A stretch of DNA of 30,854 nucleotides from Priapulus caudatus (GCF_000485595.1 NW_014577558.1:82208-113061); one strand, 5' to 3'; counted from the stretch's first letter, positions 1-11,216 are shown. Notes: generated from the letters alone by a model not told the origin. Made by a program: numbers and translations.

Positions 1-50
1 CGTGCGCGTGCGCGTGCGCGTGCGCGTGCGTGTGTGTGTGTGTGTGTGTG
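1..50. repeat. (CG/TG)n microsatellite at the window edge
   Basis: Alternating purine-pyrimidine tract: CGTGCG units pass into pure TG units. It begins at the first base, so its full length is unknown. Such tracts can adopt Z-DNA (established knowledge), but nothing here shows that it does. Confidence 0.95.
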
Positions 51-1107
51 GTTGAAATCATACAATATTAATTTGATGAATTTAAAGACCGCGCATTTCC
101 TTTATTTCCAGCAGAAATACATAAAATATGGACAGGAAATCCAATGCTATAATTAACCACCACCATGAATATCCACCGATTTTTAAACGTTATTTCTACG
201 ATCTGTAAAACATGCGGACTGCAGCTTCAAAAATAGTAATCAATAAACGAAAAGTGATCAAAAAACGATGCAAACAAATAAACGAAAATGAAATACTTGC
301 GCGTAATCTAAAAGCGATCCGTTTTGCTACTAAACATTGCTAAGCGGTACTTATCTCGACTCCATTTTGGTAAGCGGGTTCACATCGTGAACCTGAGAAT
401 CTAGCTGCGTAAAGAAGCTAGCAGGGTAAATAAACCAGGCTAGCTTAAAAATGAGGTTGGTTGACAAAAAGTATGCTGCGAACAAATAGCACACGTGTCA
501 TAGAAATACGGCGGTGAAGTAATCGAACTTCAGTAAGATGTATTTGCCATCGCTGCTAACATTACTCGCCGATGCAGTGCTGCCATCTGTAAACAAGATA
601 CACCGCAGCCAGATGTTTTAATATCGTGACGTCACAAGGGTAGCGTATTTAGTGCAAATATTTGCATCGACGTAACGAGCGTCTGAGCGAAGCGAAATTC
701 ACGCGCACGCGATCGCATCAAACCTGTTGCATTAACCAGCCCGTAGCGCAAACCGCGTCTACCTGTGTTGTATTCTACACGTACTTACTGTGCAAACGCA
801 TCGAGGCTACATACACGACGAACGACGAGAGCAGAATACCTTACATTCGCAAGCGTAAATACAGAGAAGACATCCGAATCGACATGATCGCGAATACGAG
901 AATTCGAACTGATACGAACCGCCCGCCACGTTATGACGGAGGCGGTGTAGCATGGTATACATCCCACCGTGACAAACGCCCCTCCTTACATTGCGCATGT
1001 GCAAAGGTTACTTCCGAGTCATAACTACGACGCGCCTTGCTAGACATGCCTATGCCCATGCGCAATGTACACGGGGGCGTTTTCCCATGGGGGGAGCGTT
1101 TACCACG
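51..1107. other. Intergenic DNA downstream of the lectin gene
   Basis: I see no supportable gene here. A 120-codon plus-strand reading frame at 662-1024 has no recognisable domain and its composition looks random. On the minus strand, which is the 3' side of the lectin gene, an ATTAAA hexamer (plus-strand TTTAAT at 617-622) could be a polyadenylation signal. That would give a 3' UTR of about 0.5 kb, but this is a weak inference. A CTCF-like core lies at 580-588. Confidence 0.5.
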
Positions 1108-1758
1108 CTACAGCGGCGGCAGGGTAGCGGCCATTTCGCACACATAGCCCAGCGGTCGCGTGTTGAGGTGATCGTGCCACAGTCCCGTCCACAGGTCGAT
1201 GCAGAGGTAGTTCTGATCGCGGCTGCCCGCCGCCGGCTGGTCGCTCGCCCAGAGCTCGAAATGGATCGGCTCCCCGCTGCCCGCCCACGCCCAGTAGCCC
1301 TCGTGTCGCTCGTCGGTGCCGCCCACCCAGAAGTAGTGCGCGTCGGTGCTCGTGTCGTACTCGCGCTTGCGCACGAACTCCTCGTAGAAACGCGAGTGTA
1401 GGAAGGCGTTCTCCTCGCGGGTTTCCACGGCGGCCAGCTCGGCGCCGTAATAGTGGCAGACGTCGCGCGCGACGCGCCACGTCGTCGGCAGCGAGTGGAA
1501 GCGATAGCAGCTGTTGTTCACCGAGATGAACTCGTCCGGGCATCGCGGCGGTGGCGATGACGACGACGTTGACGATTGCGGTGGAGCGGCGGCGGGACAG
1601 GGTCCCGTCTTGTCGCAGTCGCAGTTGACGTGAATCGTCTGCATGCTCTGCGCGCCGTCGTCCGGCGCCGGTGTCCACTGCGCGCCGGAAGCGACGGCGG
1701 TGACGGCGGCGACGATGACGATAACTGCCGGTAACGGGATTATCATCACGCTGTGCAT
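1108..1758 (-). CDS. Secreted C-type lectin-like protein, single CTLD
   Basis: The 216-residue protein begins with a hydrophobic signal peptide (about residues 1-26, ending near ASGA). Next come a short region with three cysteines (C46, C48, C54), a Ser/Pro linker (about 58-71) and one long-form C-type lectin-like domain (73-208). Domain landmarks are C73 and C84 (N-terminal pair), C101 and C207 (main pair), WVGG at 144-147 in the WIGL position, the Trp/Gly core YWAWAGSGEP, and YVCE at the end. The calcium-site triplet is QPA at 174-176 instead of QPD or EPN, and WHD (194-196) replaces WND, so sugar binding is uncertain. C186 lacks its usual partner: the expected Cys is N199. N81 is in an N-glycosylation sequon (NNS). 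The start has A at -3 and an in-frame stop 19 codons upstream (1816-1818), which supports a single-exon CDS; M5 is an alternative start. The role is probably extracellular recognition or innate immunity, inferred from the family. No neighbouring gene informs function. Confidence 0.87.
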   Translation of the reverse strand: MHSVMIIPLPAVIVIVAAVTAVASGAQWTPAPDDGAQSMQTIHVNCDCDKTGPCPAAAPPQSSTSSSSPPPRCPDEFISVNNSCYRFHSLPTTWRVARDVCHYYGAELAAVETREENAFLHSRFYEEFVRKREYDTSTDAHYFWVGGTDERHEGYWAWAGSGEPIHFELWASDQPAAGSRDQNYLCIDLWTGLWHDHLNTRPLGYVCEMAATLPPL

Positions 1759-2107
1759 TCTGGGAGACGAGAGACTGGGATCGTTAGAGAAGCGTTGTTC
1801 CCCGCAGAGATTGCGTTAGCCTATGCTGCCTCGTTTTCCAACGCGCGCGAGCACCCTATACGAATAGAGATAACAGCAAGAGCTATAACAGTGCGAGCAT
1901 GACAGTGCGCTCACGCGGATTACAAGTCGCGCATACAGATATTACGTGGAAAATAAGAGATTATGGCAAATAAGTACTGATTGCAACGCAATGCGCGAAG
2001 TCAGTAACAAATTTGCTCTCCGAGCTAGGAGCTCATGATCAATAGCTTAGCTATTGAGAATGGAAACGGCCGTAAAAAGAGCGAGATTAATTTAGACGCA
2101 TCTACGA
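1759..2107. other. Region upstream of the lectin gene
   Basis: This is the presumed 5' UTR and promoter side of the minus-strand lectin gene. No clear TATA box or initiator stands out. An in-frame TAA at 1816-1818 (minus strand) closes the reading frame before the chosen ATG. I see nothing else supportable. Confidence 0.4.
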
Positions 2108-2110
2108 AGA

Positions 2111-2182
2111 ATACACGCACGCACGCATACACACACATGCACGCGCACACATGCGCAGGCACATGCACCCACCTACCCGCGC
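2111..2182. repeat. CA/GCAC-rich degenerate microsatellite
   Basis: Short ACGC, ACAC and GCAC units in alternating purine-pyrimidine order, interrupted by CCCACC. Low-complexity DNA. Confidence 0.85.
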
Positions 2183-3045
2183 AGAGATTACATATATACA
2201 TCAGCACCTACTAGAACAGCTCGATGGACTTCAAGCAAGTTATAGAAAAGATTGGTACGAATCTAATGCGTTTTAGTGACATCCATCCGACAACTTGCGT
2301 CAACGCACAGATTCCCAGTACGTGCGTTGTTGCAGGCAATACTCACAGTTCCTTACGAGCGTCAACCACGCAGTCCTGCGATTATTAAATCAGTTCTATA
2401 CCAGAGATCCGGGGTCACCAGTAGCGTCTGTAACTCTCGACGACAAGGCACTGGTGTGATGTGACGTAAGCTAGTACGCGGGGTCGCCGCTAGGGGTTCG
2501 CTGAGCCGATCGGGAACCGATTACATCCGATTTGAAAATTTTTGCAAATTTTTACCGGCGAGATCACTTTCGTTTGTTCGTTTCGAACTGCATGCGTCAT
2601 CGTGGCTGATGCAAAGTGACGAGTGAGCCGAGATCGCGCCTCTTGTTATTAATCGAAAATGTGAAAGCGTTTGTAGTCGCGCGTCCGAAGTCGTATAGGA
2701 ATTTCAACGACGTTCGTCACATCGCTCGCGATGAGAATCGGCCGTGACCTCTCACGCGTCGGGTTTCTTTTCACCGTCTATCGTCCATCAGCGCGTTGCG
2801 CAAACACGACAATGGTACACGGGTGCATTTGAGAATATTCGAATGATTATATGGCGCTTTCCATATTTGTGTACGCGCGCGCTTGAAAGCTATGAAGCTT
2901 TGAATCTATGCGGGGCGTTGTTGACAGACGTCAGTGCACGCATAAATCTTTTATCGTTTATGACGGATCATATATTCGCTACACTAAACTACGCACGCCC
3001 GATCTCTATACCCCACGCCATAAAAACAAGCACATTAGTACAGCC
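2183..3045. other. Intergenic DNA, nothing recognised
   Basis: Reading frames of 62 and 102 codons occur (2276-2464 and 2744-3052, plus strand), but neither shows a domain, a signal peptide or any coding-like pattern. I see no transposon ends. Confidence 0.5.
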
Positions 3046-3188
3046 ATACTAGTACTAGTACTATAAATACTAGTACTATACTACTATACTACTATACTAC
3101 TATACCACTACTACTCTACTACAATACTACTACTAGTATTAGTACTAGTATTAATATTAGTACTAGTATACCAATAGTAGTATTGGTC
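3046..3188. repeat. ACT/AGT trinucleotide tract, self-complementary
   Basis: Mixed TACTA, ACTAGT and TAGTA units. ACT is the reverse complement of AGT and both orientations are present, so the strand can fold on itself. It ends in a small hairpin, ACCAATA-GTAG-TATTGGT, at 3170-3187. Confidence 0.9.
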
Positions 3189-3309
3189 AACTGTTATCGT
3201 GATGTGCATTTTCAATGCGTCTTACATAATACAGGTCGATTCCGGTGTGAATGCATTTAATTGTATTTGGCAATGTTGGCCAACATATTGTTATTCCACG
3301 AATTCTTCT

Positions 3310-3341
3310 TTTTATTATTATTATTATTTATTATTATTATT
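3310..3341. repeat. (TTA)n microsatellite
   Basis: About ten TTA units with one interruption, inside T-rich DNA. A 14-bp perfect palindrome, ATGTTGGCCAACAT, lies just upstream at 3273-3286. Confidence 0.85.
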
Positions 3342-3533
3342 CTTTTTCCACAAATTTCTTAGACATGCATCTCCTCCTTAACTATGGTATTAACTTTGGT
3401 ATTTGTTACCAGATACCTAATTTAATTGTTATAATTATTTACACATCAACGCTACGAAATTTGAACGGCGCCATGACACCCGCGACCGTGCTGCCACCCC
3501 GAAAAAGTTGCGTATTTGACAATTTATTTTGCA

Positions 3534-3674
3534 GGTTACAGACCGAGGTAATCACAAAAGTGCAATTATATTTATACCTAAATGCTATTTAACTGAAACT
3601 ATATGTCGTTTATAAGATATTACAATCCTTTTGCTTTTAAATAAATAAATAAGAAACACCCTCGGTCTGTAGCC
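3534..3674. mobile_element. Small inverted-repeat element, MITE-like
   Basis: Two 15-bp arms, GGTTACAGACCGAGG at 3534-3548 and CCTCGGTCTGTAGCC at 3660-3674, are inverted repeats with one mismatch. They enclose about 110 bp of AT-rich DNA with an ATAAATAAATAA run. The arms suit a tiny non-autonomous DNA element, but I see no target duplication, so chance or a different boundary remains possible. Confidence 0.35.
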
Positions 3675-4626
3675 CTTGACTGGAAAGTGGTTTTGTGCAA
3701 CTTATCAGATCGTGCGCTTTGAGTGGCGCCACCGTCGTTGTAATCAAACTGTAGTCGTTAGTTTTAAAACATTTTTTAATAATATTTCTAATGGTGATTG
3801 AACCATGAAACGTTTTATGTAGCGTAATTATAACCTAAATTAGCTGAAAATAACCCTAGAACCTAGAGTAAACTCTCCCTTTAAAATTAAAGGAAGTGCA
3901 GTGTGCATTGTAATAAAGGATAACTGAAACAATGCCTGTGCATTGTTGCATATTTCAGCCTGGACAGTGTGACTGTACAGTGCTGCCACCTATCGATCAA
4001 TAACCATCGCCTGCTACCAACAGAGGGGGGGGGGGTGTGAAACTGTGCACACGGGCGTGTTATGACGTGTTTTTTCGGTCACGTACGGGGCTAACTGATT
4101 ACGGATAGAAAAAAGCGACGTTGTTGGTTGCTCGGAGAGCAGACTCAGCAGAGTTATTCTGAGTAGAGTCGAATCGAGTCGAGTTAACGAGTACAGTCGT
4201 GTCGAGAGGTGCCTGGTACGGTGAGAATGTATTGTTATTGTGATTCCACCAATCTTATCGGCTGCCCGTATTGCCAAATACAGTGTTCGCTCTTGCAGCG
4301 AAGACAGCCCTCTAGTTGGTTCTGAACTCGCGATGGGCGGGAGATTTATATTCTCACTTCAGCCCCCCCCCATCGTCACTTTGCATGCTTTGCGAAATAC
4401 GTGCGAGGTATCGCAGATGGCTGTTGTCATACGCGCAGGGAAATGACATCTGGCGTGCGAGACGTAGAACTGTGATCGTTATCTACGACCGCGCACATTC
4501 GACCCCTTACTTATTCATCGCGTATTGATCCCTCGCCGAGTTATTAGGGCGGTGATATATATATTTGCAACAGCCACGAGGCGCTGGCTTTTGCCTGGAA
4601 GACAATAATACACTTAGCGTATGGAA
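3675..4626. other. Intergenic DNA with simple-sequence patches
   Basis: No gene recognised. The stretch holds a G run near 4024-4035, a degenerate GAGTC-rich patch at 4141-4205, a C run near 4363-4371, a short AT run near 4555-4565, and a CTCF-like core at 3983-3991. Confidence 0.5.
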
Positions 4627-5130
4627 TGAAAATCGTGTCGCTTCCAGGGAAATGTAAAGTGAAAGCACATAATATCAACGATCGTGAACAGAATTTGTAT
4701 TTATATTGTTTACTTCTTTGTGTATGCGAAAACTGTCGGGAGTGTTAAATATATTGATTGTGACGAAAATCGTGTCTCTTGCAGATAAATGTGAATTGAA
4801 AGCACATGAAAAGAGGGAATGGGGGCATTTCCAGTATCCAAGAAAAAAAAAAATCAGTTCCTACTTTTAAAATAAAATAATAATTCCCATATCAGGTTGA
4901 CTTCTCTTCCCGAATCATTAAAAATTTATCTGGTATCTGGTTTTCAAATTATTAAAATGGTCTAATACCGCATCTCAAAAATAAGTGGCCCCTTTCAAAT
5001 AATATCAATGATAGTAAAATAAAACTTATTAAAAAAATTATTTTGTTGTATACCATCAGGAGTAGATAATAGGGAATTCCCTATTATCTAGTCCTGATAC
5101 CATTGATCTCTATATGCGAAAACTGTCGAT
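4627..5130. repeat. Degenerate two-copy tandem duplication
   Basis: A ~43-bp block starting GAAAATCGTGTC and ending GAAAGCACAT occurs near 4627 and again near 4764 with about six substitutions. TATGCGAAAACTGTCG follows in both copies (near 4724 and 5113), and an AATATCAAYGAT motif is shared between 4671 and 5001. The second copy is longer: about 190 bp is inserted at 4807-4998, and a palindrome sits at 5055-5098. Confidence 0.6.
5055..5098. repeat. 44-bp near-perfect palindrome
   Basis: Two 22-bp arms meet with no spacer at a central GAATTC. Twenty-one of 22 positions pair; the exception lies in the AGGAGTAG/CTAGTCCT segment. It can extrude as a hairpin or cruciform. It occurs only in the second copy of the surrounding duplication. 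Confidence 0.9.
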
Positions 5131-5428
5131 TGTGTGCAGATGCTTGACGCCGCATAACCGATGAGCCTGTAGCGGGTCATGTGTCATCCAGTCCCATTTA
5201 ATTAATTAATTTGGCCTAATTAGTTGTTTTCTTCGTGTAGGTACAACGCGAACACGAACACGAACGATAAACTCTACGGCTTAGTTACGCGTGATCTCAA
5301 GTCACCTGGCAGCGCCATCTACAGTGAACTTGATAACGCAGCATTCGAATATTTTGACAGGTATAATAATGATCAGCTAGTCCTGGTACTTTGATCTATT
5401 TTACTAGTTATAGTAATAAGTACAGTTG
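5131..5428. other. Intergenic DNA, nothing recognised
   Basis: No gene or repeat recognised apart from a short AACACG triplication near 5250-5265 and a CTCF-like core, GCGCCATCT, at 5312-5320. Confidence 0.5.
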
Positions 5429-5578
5429 ACCGGAGACATCTTCTCTCTATCTTTCTTCATCACTTTGCTTACATTTACTCGCTCTCTTTCCCTTTCCTTC
5501 CCTTACTTACCTCGTCTTCCTCTCATCCTCCTATTCAATCTCGTCAGATTGCTTCTCTCAATTTCTTTCCTCTCACGC
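5429..5578. repeat. Polypyrimidine (C/T-rich) tract
   Basis: About 150 bp dominated by C and T without a fixed unit. The open frame across it is a by-product of this composition. Confidence 0.7.
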
Positions 5579-5685
5579 ACTTATAAAACCGCGATTAATA
5601 TTTTTAATTTTGAAGTTGCTAGTATCGAATTATCATCTTTAATAAGTGAAAAAATAATTTTGCACTCTTTCTAATTTGAGCACGC

Positions 5686-5790
5686 ACCTGCGCGCGCGTG
5701 TGTGTTGTGTGCACATCCGCGCGTGTGTTATTATGTGTGTACGCGCATGTGTGTGAGGTGGTTGTGTGCAATGTGCGTGCGTGCGTGCTT
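5686..5790. repeat. GT/GC-rich degenerate microsatellite
   Basis: TGTG, CGCG and GCGT units in alternating purine-pyrimidine order. A 12-bp palindrome, AACGTTAACGTT, follows at 5803-5814. Confidence 0.85.
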
Positions 5791-5814
5791 CACTAACCCA
5801 CTAACGTTAACGTT

Positions 5815-7065
5815 CCCTACCGTTATTCACTAAACATGTAATTGTCGCACTCCTCTACTCCCTTTAGACATATTAGGGTCACTATTTATATCGGGACTGA
5901 TTTTTCCAGTGTACAAGTAACACAAATAGAAAAAGAAAATTGATAGACAAGAAATAGTTACATCTGTACTTTGAAATATGACACGGTGAATTTTAAATAT
6001 TTCTAGAACAAACTATTGTGTATATATGACATTTCCCAACGTTTCACTGACTTGTATAACAATATGCACGATATCATAGCATACCAAGTCGAAAATACTC
6101 GATTGGTGAGACGTAACTGTTTACTCAGAACAATAATCCATTTCTTCGTTAGAAATCATTGTAACATAACGAAACTTTTCAGACTTAATCGACGCGAGGT
6201 GGCAGCAGCGTCCAGCTACGATAGACCGCAAATCCCGCCCAACACGCAGCTAGTGAAAGCTATGATGGGGCTGTGGAAACCCTACCTGAGGCAACGCCGC
6301 AGCACGATAAAAGAAACACTGCGCATGAATTAGACCACGCCACGCACTGACACATCGCAGTGACATCTCACTCGCACACGCGGGACACCACTTCCGCGCG
6401 ACACAGTAACATGAAACAATGACTCAAGCGAAACGACCGGCAGTGTCGACCCGCTAGGTAGCGCCAACAGACGGTGACGGAGAGCAAGACCCAGTCTCTT
6501 GGTGACGCGCGGCTGGAACTTGTCAAAGTTACGATAGAACAAAGTGCTAATAGCACCACAACCTTGGTGTTTGTACTAGAACTGGACTACAGCGTTGCCG
6601 CCTTCCATGTATTGTTGCACGTGTGTCTGTCTACCCCGCACATAATATTATACAAACCCGTAAGTCGTGCACAAGCGTGCATACGCGGTGATAAATATTC
6701 GATTAAAGTTCGCAGAATCTATAACCGTTGGGTGAAGAATCGCTCTTTGTACATCAGTTCGTGGTGAGAATCTAATCGATAAACGGTTTTCGGTAATATC
6801 GGCTAATACTAACGCTTTGTTGTTTTGTTTTGTTTCCTTGGGTGCATAGGATTAGTGGATTTCGGTTGTGAATCTGTTTTTTAGGAATAGTTGCGAGTTT
6901 GCTCGATTTTCAATTTAAACTAAGGAATGAGGTGAATTAATTTAGATGAGCTATACCTTAAATAAAAATACAACGTTGTTGAAAATAATGACGCAGCTTT
7001 GCTGTATTTGTTAGCATTGGCATTTCGCGAGTTATACATTTAAACGGTGTGTGGAATGCGTGCAC
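5815..7065. other. Intergenic DNA with one possible exon-like segment
   Basis: The only coding-like signal is a GC-richer segment at 6183-6333, preceded by TTTTCAG and ending in TAG. It could encode about 49 residues of a terminal exon, but no domain or partner exon is visible. Everything else appears non-coding. Confidence 0.35.
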
Positions 7066-7129
7066 TTCTCTCTCTTTCTCTCTCCCTCTCTTCCTCTCTT
7101 TCCCTCTCTCTCTCACTCTCTCTTTCGCT
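7066..7129. repeat. (CT)n microsatellite
   Basis: CT dinucleotides with CCCT and CTTT interruptions. A G9 run follows at 7142-7150. Confidence 0.95.
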
Positions 7130-7131
7130 TT

Positions 7132-7150
7132 GTGTGTGTATGGGGGGGGG

Positions 7151-7181
<31 letters not shown>

Positions 7182-7382
7182 TTGTGTGATGTGGTGTGGT
7201 GTGTTTAGTGTGTGTGTGTGGTGTTGTTGTGTGCTGCGTGTGTGTGTGTGTGCGTGGTGTGTTTATGTGCGTGCGTTGCGTGCGGTGCGTCGTCGTGTGT
7301 GTGTGGTGTGTGTGTGTGTGGTGTGTGTGTTGTGTGTGTGTGTGTGGTGGTGTGTGTGGTGTGTGTGTGTGTGTGTGCGCGT
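7132..7382. repeat. (TG)n microsatellite, interrupted
   Basis: TG dinucleotides broken by GG and TT doublets and by TGCG patches. It is in the opposite orientation to the much longer CA tract 1 kb downstream. Long Val/Cys or His/Thr reading frames across it are artefacts of composition. Confidence 0.95.
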
Positions 7383-8160
7383 ACATTTGTGCTATGTATA
7401 CGTATGCTTTTACTACCTGTTTACATTGACAACTAACATATTTCTGAAAGTTATTCTTGTTATATATCTGCTATTTTAGGTGTAGATGGGCTTTTTACGT
7501 TATTACATGTAATTAATGGAGAACTATATCTACAGTTCCAGTTATCGGCGGCGCTTGCAGCGCCCCTTGTTCAACTATTACAGGAAATATCAATATGCGG
7601 AATTGTTTGCATTACCGTAAAAATATTGACGCGTGAAAAAGGACATTTTACACTTTATTGTATTAGCTGGGCAATTTAGCTCGTGTGTACACACGTTGCT
7701 AGCGTAGGCCGTCGTCAATTATGTGAAAAGGAAATCTGAAAACTGGACAATCTAACTATAATTAATGTGGCAACATATGCAGCCTGTTAGGCTAGACGAC
7801 GGGTGACAAATTACAATTTCAAATTTTGTAACACATGCATTGAAAATAAACTTTCTCAAATTCCTTTCGACGTTTTCATTTCGGCTTCATTCGATAATCG
7901 TATGTCTCGGTGCGTTGCGCATAATTTAAGAACAAATTCAGCAGAAATTCTGAGTTTTACGTCTAATATTCGTTGAATTATTGCCGACTGCACTCGTCCC
8001 AACGAGTCAATTAAGCGTATGAGTTTTAAATTGTTTTGCGTAATTTGTGTGACGTCTATTCGCGACCCCATGGGTAATATAATCGTTGGTGTTTATGAAG
8101 TGGAACATTCAGTACAATTAGCAATAATGATATATAACAAACGATATAGATTAATATACT
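7383..8160. other. Intergenic DNA between TG and CA tracts
   Basis: I see no gene. A 71-codon minus-strand frame at 7856-8071 has no recognisable features. Confidence 0.5.
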
Positions 8161-8227
8161 AACGCGATATTAATATATATATTATTATATATATATATTT
8201 ATATATATTATATAATATGGTATTATA
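8161..8227. repeat. (AT)n-rich tract
   Basis: TATA and ATTA units, nearly pure A/T over about 65 bp. Self-complementary. Confidence 0.9.
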
Positions 8228-8433
8228 TGTGATAAGCACGTGGGCGGTAAGTGTAATTCGCATTAAGTTCACAAGTGTGCAAAAGTCTGTGGTGAGCATA
8301 TAAATGCTCGAATAGATTTCATCTCAATGACCTCAATGCGTTTGTTCAGTCTATATATTAAATTTCCGAATACATGCAAAACCATTTAATTAATTAGACG
8401 TGTGAGCACAATCACTGTAAGAATACACGACAA

Positions 8434-8781
8434 CGCACACCACACACAGACACAACACCAGAGACCACACACAACACAGCACACACACACAACACACACA
8501 ACAACACACACACACAACACCACACACATAACATGTTTAGCACAACACACACACACACACCACACACAACACACACAAACACACACGGAACACACACCAC
8601 ACACAGCACACACACACACACACAGCACAACAGCGTAGACACACACACACACACACACACACACAACACACCACACACCACACACGACACACACACACAC
8701 ACACACGTTACACACACACACACACCCACACACACACACACACACACACACAGTTATATACACACACACACACACACACAA

Positions 8782-8820
<39 letters not shown>

Positions 8821-9076
8821 ACACACACACACACACCACACATACAGCACTACACACACATACACACAACACACACCACAAACACACACACCACACCACT
8901 CACACACACACACACAAACACACACACCACACACCACACGACAGACACACACACCTCACTACCACACACACACACACAGAGACACACACACACACCAACA
9001 CACACACACACACATACACACACATACACCAACACAACACACACAAACACACCCCAAAACCAACACCACACACACA

Positions 9077-9117
<41 letters not shown>

Positions 9118-10232
9118 ACACACACACACACACACACACCACACACACACTCTCACACACACACACACAACATACACACACCATCCACACACACACACAC
9201 ACAGACACACGATCACTGTTACACACACACACCACACACACAACACACACAACTCACACACATCACAACACACACACTAACACACACCACACACACCACA
9301 CATCACGTTACACACACACACTTCACTCACCACACACACACACACACACACACACAACAATACACAACACCACACACACACACACAATACACACACACAC
9401 ACACACACACCACAACATACACACACACACACACACCACATCAACACACACAACACACACCACACATACACCACACACACCACACCACACACACACATCC
9501 ACAGCACACACACACACACACACACACAACACACCACACGAGCACACACGTATACACACACCACGACTACACACACGACACACACACACACACACACATA
9601 CACACGACACACATCACAACACATACACACACACACACACAGCTTACACACACAGCCACACACACACACCCACCACACATAACAACACACACACACACAC
9701 GACACACATACACACACAACGACACACACCACATACACACACAACACACAACACCACACAACACAGCACGCACACACACACACACGCCACACACACACAC
9801 ACCCACACACGTATACACCACATTTACTCACACACACACACACCACACAACACACACACACACCACGTATACAACACACGACACACAACACACACCACAC
9901 CACACACACACACCGCACGTATACACACCACACACACACCACACTACACACAACACCACACACACAACAACCAACACACAGTATACACACACACCCACAC
10001 ACTCACACTACACACACACACACACACACAATACACACACACCACATCACACAACACACATACACACCACACACCCACATACACGACACACACACACACA
10101 CACACACACACAACACACACACACACCAACACACTACACACATACACACGACACACACATCACACACACACACGACATACACACACACACACACACACAC
10201 ACCACACACTACACACACGCACACACACAGCA

Positions 10233-10267
<35 letters not shown>

Positions 10268-10281
10268 ATACACACACCATA

Positions 10282-10323
<42 letters not shown>

Positions 10324-10517
10324 ACACACGTATACACACACACACACACACAGCACACACACACACACACACGCACGTATACACAACAACACACACACAC
10401 ACACACACACACACACGTATACCCCACCACACACAACCACTCACACCACACACACACACCACCACACACCACACACATACGACGACATACACAACATACA
10501 CACTATAACACACACCA

Positions 10518-10589
<72 letters not shown>

Positions 10590-10665
10590 CACACAGACAG
10601 CACCACACACACACACACACACAGCACACACACAGACACATACACGACACACACACCACGCACAC
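8434..10665. repeat. 2.2-kb interrupted (CA)n satellite
   Basis: Almost entirely CA dinucleotides with frequent AA or CC doublets (single-base losses) and sparse G/T substitutions. The octamer ACGTATAC recurs eight times, all in the second half (9548, 9809, 9865, 9917, 10264, 10328, 10375, 10415), plus one bare GTATAC at 9981. All six frames stay open for long stretches because CA repeats contain no stop codon, so the 738-codon His/Thr frame (8533-10749) is not a gene. Confidence 0.97.
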
Positions 10666-11214
10666 GAGCGCGCGGTCGGGGACGATACACTCAAAAATCC
10701 CGCGGAGGTCTTGCCAGTGTGGGCTAACGTTGTTTTAAGATTTCGCTAATCTATGAGAAGCAGCTGCGTATACTACGGCCTCGCATAATAATGAACATCT
10801 CTTTAGTTATGACTGCATCAGCCATAATTATGCATCTTCTCGCATAAGAACAAAGACACGCCGAACAGAATGATGAGAAGATCAAAACAAACATACAAAG
10901 AAACAGATCATGCATGCATGCAAGCGATAGAATATAATAAATAAATATATACGAACGAAATAAATAAATAATAAATTAATGATAACGAGCATCATAATAA
11001 CTTAAATAAGATAAACATAATAAAGAAGCATTCAAACAACATCAAACAAACATTCATTCTATTAACGGATACCTGTTGCCTGAGCGTGACTGATTGAAAT
11101 CACTACCTTATTTGTGTTCCGATTCTAACGCTCGTATAAAATTAGTCATGGTATTCATCACGGACTATATGAATATATTAGGGTAACATATATTATACGT
11201 ACACACTGCGCGCT
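10666..11214. other. Unique DNA with an AATA-rich patch
   Basis: No gene recognised. A-rich DNA with AAATA and AACA units spans about 10930-11060, next to an ATGCATGCATGC run near 10910. Confidence 0.55.
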
Positions 11215-11216
11215 GT

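Noticed and set aside
991-1401. 136-codon plus-strand frame over the lectin gene
   Set aside because: It is antisense to the lectin CDS, and its Ala/Val/Arg composition reflects the GC-rich codons opposite.
1100-1678. 192-codon minus-strand frame overlapping the lectin gene
   Set aside because: It is an Arg/Ala-rich out-of-frame shadow of the lectin CDS, lacking a signal peptide or domain.
8533-10749. 738-codon His/Thr reading frame
   Set aside because: It lies in the CA satellite, where no frame can contain a stop unless interrupted. The opposite strand gives equally long Val/Cys frames.
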